A DNA stretch of 64,000 bases from Gambelia wislizenii (Eukaryota > Chordata > Lepidosauria > Squamata > Crotaphytidae): positions 170,218,596 through 170,282,595 of the forward strand of contig JAUMIR010000005.1 in assembly GCA_030847615.1 (NCBI GenBank). Direction: 5' to 3'. Below, one piece after another: positions 58,532 to 64,000 of this stretch. The notes under the pieces are model-generated. The model was not told where the DNA came from. It ran no database searches and was given only the letters and a program-made list of their open reading frames with translations. Each line of letters begins with the position of its first letter. Positions within the stretch are counted from its first letter, which is position 1. Both the position numbers and the translations under genes were made by a program.

Positions 58532-59480
58532 TATAATTTAAGAAAACTGGATTTTGTTTCCTTAAAGCAAATTGGGAAGCAGCTATCACAAATGCAATGA
58601 AACTATTCATTATAGAAAGTAAATACATAGAAATCCAATGGCTGGATTCTTGTTGGGTATATATGCACATGGAACTCAAGGTCACGTGTACATGTCTTGT
58701 TTCAGATACTGCTCAATAAGCTATACACGAATGCCTTGTGCAGTTGTCCAAAACTTCCCCCTCCAGGCAACTGTCAAGCCCCATGTCATAATGTTATGAT
58801 CAGGAGAGATTCCTATTTTTTCTTCCTTTGGCTAAGACAGACCACAGTACCTGCAGCTTGGACACCTCTCTTCCTCCCCCCATGTAGTAGTGCCCCATGG
58901 GGCTTCAGAGCTTCTAGAGAGGGGGAAATCACACACAACTGTGTATGTGGAGCATTATGCTCTGCACCCCTGTTGTAGAATCTCAGCTACATTGTCTGAG
59001 TATAATATCTCTCAGGGTAAACATTATTGTGCTGAAATTATATTGTTTAACTTGTATCCTGAACTGAATACAGTCTAGTCTTGTGATCAAATTATTCTGG
59101 ACTCAGCATGAATGGACTTAATGTCGTGGTGCCGAACCAGCAATCTTCCAGGTGTTGATGGACTACCATTCCCACCATTCCCTTCCAATATGATTAATGG
59201 TTAGAGATAATGGAACCTGTGGTTCAGCAACATTTGGAGGGTCACAGGTTCACCACTCCTTGTTTAAGGCCTTAAACAGTAATTGTTTGAAAAATGTCTT
59301 AGGTGAATTTATGATCATTCTAAAATGTTTAGAAATACTAAATGACCTACCTCTCTTGGGAATGCAACACATTTTAAGCACTAAGGGCTTGTTGCATGTT
59401 TGACGGCTTCCTACTGTCAAACTCTGCCTGATGAAAGCCATTACACCAGGAAGAAGGATTCTAGACAGATTTCTCTGATT
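58532..59480. other. MAPK12 intron, no gene recognised
   Basis: A hAT-like MITE fragment is visible at about 59128-59260 (gttgatggactaccattccc). Confidence 0.45.
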
Positions 59481-59483
59481 TTC

Positions 59484-62400
59484 ACTTTGTGGTCTCTGTA
59501 CCACACACAAATGGGTTTTCATGCCTGCGCAGACATCTATCAGAGTATTCCAGAGCTGAGTAGCTTGGTAGGAATCCCCTCTATTTATCCTGCATGCCCT
59601 AGCCTGCCAAAGCTACTGCCCTCAGTTTCTCTTTGTTCACTGATAGAGTTACTTCTGTGTTGAGTAGCTTCCTCTTTTTCTTACTGTCTTTGCTTTTTCT
59701 GCTGTCTCAATTCCTTTGTACTAACTTTGTGTTGCCTCCTCCCTTTTTCTTTGTTTGTTCTACTGATAAAAAAAAACCCTTTCTCTACTTTGGGGCTCTT
59801 CCTCTGCTGTCCCCCATTTTTTTAATGGCCTTTTCATCTCTCTTCAAATTCTGCTCTTGTGGGTGCAAAGTTTCTCTCTCAGACAGTCATTCTGAGTGCC
59901 TTTTCTGTCTGGGCAAGGAATATATTGTGCAGCAGTGTTTAATTTGCCAACGCTTCACTGCTCAGGCCTTTAAAAATTGAGCTTCACAGCTGAAGCTATA
60001 TTGCTAGGAGAAATCTCTTCTGGTTGCTGATCAAGCTGCAACAAACAAGCCCTTCTTCTCTGCCCCGTTGATGACATCGAAGCCATGGAAACAGTCTCAT
60101 CAGATATTGAAGGAAACCTTGGTATCAACCTCTTTGGTCGATACTGACGCCACCATTGGCACTGTCAACATCTTCAGTATGGTTACTAACCTACAGACTA
60201 CCGCTGTCTCAGTAGCAGGGGAATAGGTACCAACATCCTCTTCAACTTACCACTCAAAGACTGCTAGATCTGTCCATTCTTAGGGCATAGGGCACAGGAA
60301 AAGGGTATAGAAGCCATTTTCTCCAGAGCATTCAGTAGCAACCAAGAAGGGACTGAAGTAGGAGAAGAGACCAAGAAGCAGCCCTCAGTATCGATATCGA
60401 TGATGCCTCTGGCCATGGTACCAACTGTCACGTCTGACTATGTACCACCTGTTGCCACACGGTTTAATCCTCCTTTTTGGTACCAACTGTGCTGCATGTG
60501 CAGCAGGAGACAGAGACTCTTGGGCACATACTGACCACTCCTCACCCTCACCTCTCCATCATACTGTGGCTCACTGAGATATAGACTGCTTTCTGCCTTC
60601 CCCAAAACAAGATAGATCTCCATTCCATAGAGAGTGTTCTTATGCCTCACCTCACCCATTGTATCAAGAATATCACTACAGGGAGAACTCCCTGCATATA
60701 TCGGGATCATATATGGATCGGTACCAACAAGAGCATATGTGGAGAGAACCTCCATGGTTTTACCATTCATATTCACCATCCTACTAGGATCAGTACCATG
60801 TACATGAATTTGCTCACTACCTCTCCTCAAGGCATTCTCCACATTGTCTATACTGAAGCTGGTCTCAATCTCCCCACCTGCTTCCCACTCACCTGGATCT
60901 CAGCCACCACCAGGGCCATCACCTCCATGAAGGCATCCATCACTGATACCAAGACACCATTCTCTATCTCCACCACCTAGAACAACAGCTACCTTGTCCA
61001 GGGTTCCACCTTCCCTTGCTCGTCAAAGCACCTGTTTCTATTACTCTCATCACTTTGACAGTCCATACTGCACGAATCTCCACTGTTCTTCCATGACTTT
61101 CTCAGAACTCAAGAAGTACAAATTTACCCTTATCTGGATGACTGGCTCCTGGTGGTGGCCTGCAAGAACAAACTCTACTGAAACATTAATCAGACCCTGT
61201 TGCTTCTTTGGTCTCAATTTTAACCCCAAGAAGTCTGTCTTGGTGCAACAAAGGTGATAGATTTCATTGGGGCAACACTAGACTCTTTCATGGGAAGGGT
61301 CTCCCTGCTGCTCAGCAGGACAGAAATACTCAGAGAGAAAGTTCATGCCATACTATCACATCCACAACATTCTGCTCTCATGGTACAGAAGTTTTTAGGC
61401 CTCATGGACATGACCACAGTGGTTGCTTACCTGGTGCATCTCAGATTTCAACCTCTCTAGCATTGGTTCTTCGGACACTTCAATCCTCTATGAGGCCACC
61501 AATATGTACAAGAGGTTAACTGTGTCTCTGTATGCACTTTGTTTACTTTTGTGGTGGGCAAGTCTTTCAAACCTCTCGACAGGAATCCCATTCAGATCTC
61601 CAGACCCATCCTACACGATCATGACCAATGCTTTGATAACAGGATGAGAGACAGCACTGAGGGTACATGACTGTTCAAGGGCAGTGGTCCACCACAAGTT
61701 TCATCTTCACAATGCCTAGAAAATCTTAGCTGTTGTCAAGGCCTTTGGAGCTTTGAGAAGATATTACTAGGAAACATAGTACATATGGGACAACACTAGC
61801 AGTGTTTGTTACATCAATAAGTAAGGGGATACTCACTCCACACTGTTGCTCGATCTCACCACTGCATTCTGGAATTGGTGTGCCAGAAGAGGCATTGCCC
61901 CCAAGCCATCCATCTGGCAGGTATGGAGAACATCTTGGTTGTTTCACTCAGTCACGCTTGCATTCTTCAACATGAGTGGTCTTTGTCATGTCATGCCTTT
62001 TGAATTATAACCTGCACTTGGGGCACTTTGTGTAGAACTTTTTGCAACCTCAGCAAACAAGAAATGCCCCCGCTCCTACTCCAGGATGGGGACAGGAGAT
62101 GGCTCAATGGGGGATGTGCTTCTGCTTAACTGGTCAAGTTGCCTGATGCATCTGTTCCCTCCCTTTCCACTGCTGGAAAAGGTCATAGTGAAACTGTAAA
62201 GGGATAGGTCTGGTGCAGTATTAGTAGCACTGTACTGGCCCAGACAACTGTGGTTTGCCCTTCTTCTCCACTTGTCCAGATATCACCACATCATTCTTCC
62301 TCCCTTGCTGGATCTGCTCTCATATTCTCACAGGCAAGTACTCCACCAAGATGTCAAGATGTTTGAGACTAAAAGCTTGGAAGATAAATCCATAAATTCT

Positions 62401-63327
62401 CCTCAACTGACCACTATCTTGGAGGCTTCATAAAAGGACTCTACCAAACAGTCATATGACTACAAGTGGAAGCACTTTTGCTCTTTCATGTCTTTCATGT
62501 CTAAGCAGTGTCTCCCCACCACAGTATTCTTGGTCCTGCACTTCTTGTTCTACCTTCGAGAGTAGGTCCTCTCTTTTTTTCATTAAAGATGTACCTGCTG
62601 CTATTGTGGCTCACCAACCTGCGTCTCCATCCTCCACCACTCTTTTTTCTGACCTAGTGGTTAAGAGGTTTCTCAAGGGCTTAGCATATCTCTACCTGCC
62701 TCTTTCAGCAATGACTCCACCATGGTTGTTGTCATTAGTACTCTCGCAGTTGATACATAAGCCCATTGAACCTCCTGCTTTGTTGACAAAGCTCTTCTGA
62801 CTCTGAAAGTGGCTTTCCTCATTGTGATCACCTTGCCTGAACTATGCAGAGCTGTGGCATGGTCTCAGCCATCTACATTTATTCAGTACTACAGGGTGGA
62901 CTGCAGAACTAGAGCTGATGCTCGATTTGGCCAGGCAGTTCTTTCCTCCATCCCACAGTGACCTGACCTGCCATTTTATGGTAAGCTTTACAGTCACCCA
63001 TTTGTGTGAGGCACAGAGACCATGAAGATGAAAAGCTTGCTCATCTGTAACTGTGGTTATTTGAGTGGTCATCTGTGCCCTCATCTAACCCACCCTACTT
63101 TCCCTTTCTTTCAGGCCCCTGTTATATTTCTTGGAGGACTTCAAAATTGAGAGGACAGTAGCTTTGGTGGGCTGGGACTTGTGCGGTAGATAGAGGGGGC
63201 AGGATTCCCACCAAGCTACTCAGCTCTGCAACATTCCAACAGGATCTCTACGCAGGTGGGAAATCCCATTTGTGTGAGGGCACAGATGACCAGACAAAGA
63301 ACCACAGTTACAGGTAAGCAACCTGTT
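59484..63327 (+). mobile_element. DIRS-like retrotransposon (tyrosine-recombinase type), degenerate
   Basis: The left end ggtctctgtaccacacacaa is inverted near 62996-63022 (tttgtgtgaggcacagagac), as expected for DIRS terminal repeats. A second inverted pair (about 63038-63088 against 63270-63327) marks the complex right end. Readable domains in order: Gag-like cysteine segment with CLFCLG and CLICQRF near 59905-59960; RT/RNase H words FIGATLDS near 61260 and KFLGLMDMTT near 61390; tyrosine-recombinase-like words near 62450-62800 (YKWKHFCSF, KRFLKGL). Many stops and frameshifts. It lies in the 6.4 kb MAPK12 intron, antisense to the gene. Confidence 0.8.
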
Positions 63328-63424
63328 CTTTTCTAATGTTCAGTGAGATTCAGTGAGGTTTTGTTTTATGAAAGCACTCAACTGCATTCAAGTATGCAGT
63401 TACTAACCTGAAATGCAGAGAGGC

Positions 63425-63510
63425 CATTATTTATTTATTTGTTTATTTAATATGCTGCCTTTCTCCCAGAATGGGACCCAAGGTGACTCACAACCCATAA
63501 CTAGGTATTT
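63425..63510 (-). repeat. LINE 3' tail
   Basis: The reverse complement reads gagtcaccttgggtcccatt and gaaaggcagcatattaaata, then AAAT units; an L2-type ending. Confidence 0.55.
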
Positions 63511-63559
63511 CTGGAGATATAATTTGGCTCTTAGAAATTCAGCAACAGAGGTTACTTAC

Positions 63560-63639
63560 ATCTTGGCTTTGTAGTTTCTGAACAAAATCTTGAGTAGGTG
63601 TGCCTGTAACTTTCATAATTTCTGTGAGCTGGTCCAAAT
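63560..63639 (-). CDS. MAPK12: MAPK12 (p38 gamma), 80 bp exon
   Basis: MAPK12 is a serine/threonine kinase activated by MKK3/MKK6 under stress and acting in cytoplasm and nucleus. This exon (acceptor cattcag|ATTTG, donor AAGAT|GTAAGT, 80 bp as in other p38 genes) encodes LDQLTEIMKVTGTPTQDFV and the LQSQD that continues into the next exon. LDQL.EIMKVTGTP is a p38 C-lobe signature. Together the four exons in the window give the last 133 residues and the stop. The catalytic loop and TGY activation motif lie in upstream exons outside the window; I saw no further exon in 63640-64000. Confidence 0.9.
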
Positions 63640-64000
63640 CTGAATGGCATAGTCAGGAGTCAAATCTTTAATCAGTATGTCAACAACAAAAGCATGAAAA
63701 TAACTAATCTGATTCTCTTGCTTTTAGAATGGAGAGATACCACAAATGTGTAAAAAGAAGCATTCTCTATGGATTCTGTAAATGTTGTATACATTTTGGA
63801 GTTTTTATAGAGACCATCTCCATCTTGTATCATCTCAGAAACTACTACAGTTGCTTAAGAATCATTGAGCAGGAGTTATGTATGCAATGGACAGTAAGAG
63901 GATACCTTACAAACATTCATTGATAGGTCATTTCTAGCTTTGGTTTTTAACCAAAGTTGGGACTTGTACATAAAATTTAAACAGCCACATGAAAGGAGTC
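63640..64000. other. MAPK12 intron at the right edge
   Basis: No exon or repeat recognised. Confidence 0.5.

Overview
The window is a piece of vertebrate nuclear genome, almost certainly from a squamate reptile (lizard or snake). The repeat set points there: five Sauria-type tRNA-derived SINEs, a Bov-B (RTE) LINE fragment, squamate-style L1, Penelope-like and DIRS-like elements, Ty1/copia, and many hAT-like and Tigger-like MITEs. The genes also fit: a gamma-type phospholipase A2 inhibitor (Ly6/uPAR fold), the secreted Frizzled-related gene sizzled (szl), and a p38-gamma MAP kinase (MAPK12). All three are on the minus strand, and more than 90 percent of the window is intron, intergenic DNA or transposon.

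Layout. 1-6.6 kb: two exons of a PLA2-inhibitor-gamma-like gene, with the signal-peptide exon at 6572-6623 and the first three-finger exon running off the left edge. 9.4-17.4 kb: an old solo LTR (ATCTA target duplication) into which a copia element inserted (ATGCT duplication). That copia is now a tandem LTR-internal-LTR-internal-LTR array with a 3551 bp period. 17.5-22.1 kb: a Penelope-like inverted pair, SINEs, a Bov-B fragment and a second Penelope tail inserted in the Bov-B tail. 24.8-32.6 kb: the complete szl gene, four coding exons and 282 codons, with its promoter. 35.9-36.0 kb: a second, diverged copy of the szl promoter. 39.6-41.7 kb: a DNA transposon with a Myb/SANT-like remnant splitting a Sauria SINE. 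45.7-51.5 kb: a degenerate L1 carrying later insertions. 54.5-55.2 kb: a Tigger-like element whose centre has expanded into a 92 bp hairpin minisatellite. 55.3-64 kb: the last four coding exons of MAPK12, with a solo LTR and a DIRS-like retrotransposon in its introns.

The most notable structure is the copia array. Its middle LTR is a clean mosaic, 5' part identical to the downstream LTR and 3' part identical to the upstream LTR. The two internal regions differ at only about three sites, while the outer LTRs differ by about 5 percent. This is the signature of a recent unequal LTR-LTR crossover in an old insertion; a haplotype-joining assembly error is the main alternative. The second item is the duplicated szl core promoter. 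The genes show no sign of acting together: szl is an extracellular inhibitor of Tolloid/BMP1 proteases, the PLA2 inhibitor is a secreted binding protein, and MAPK12 is an intracellular stress kinase.
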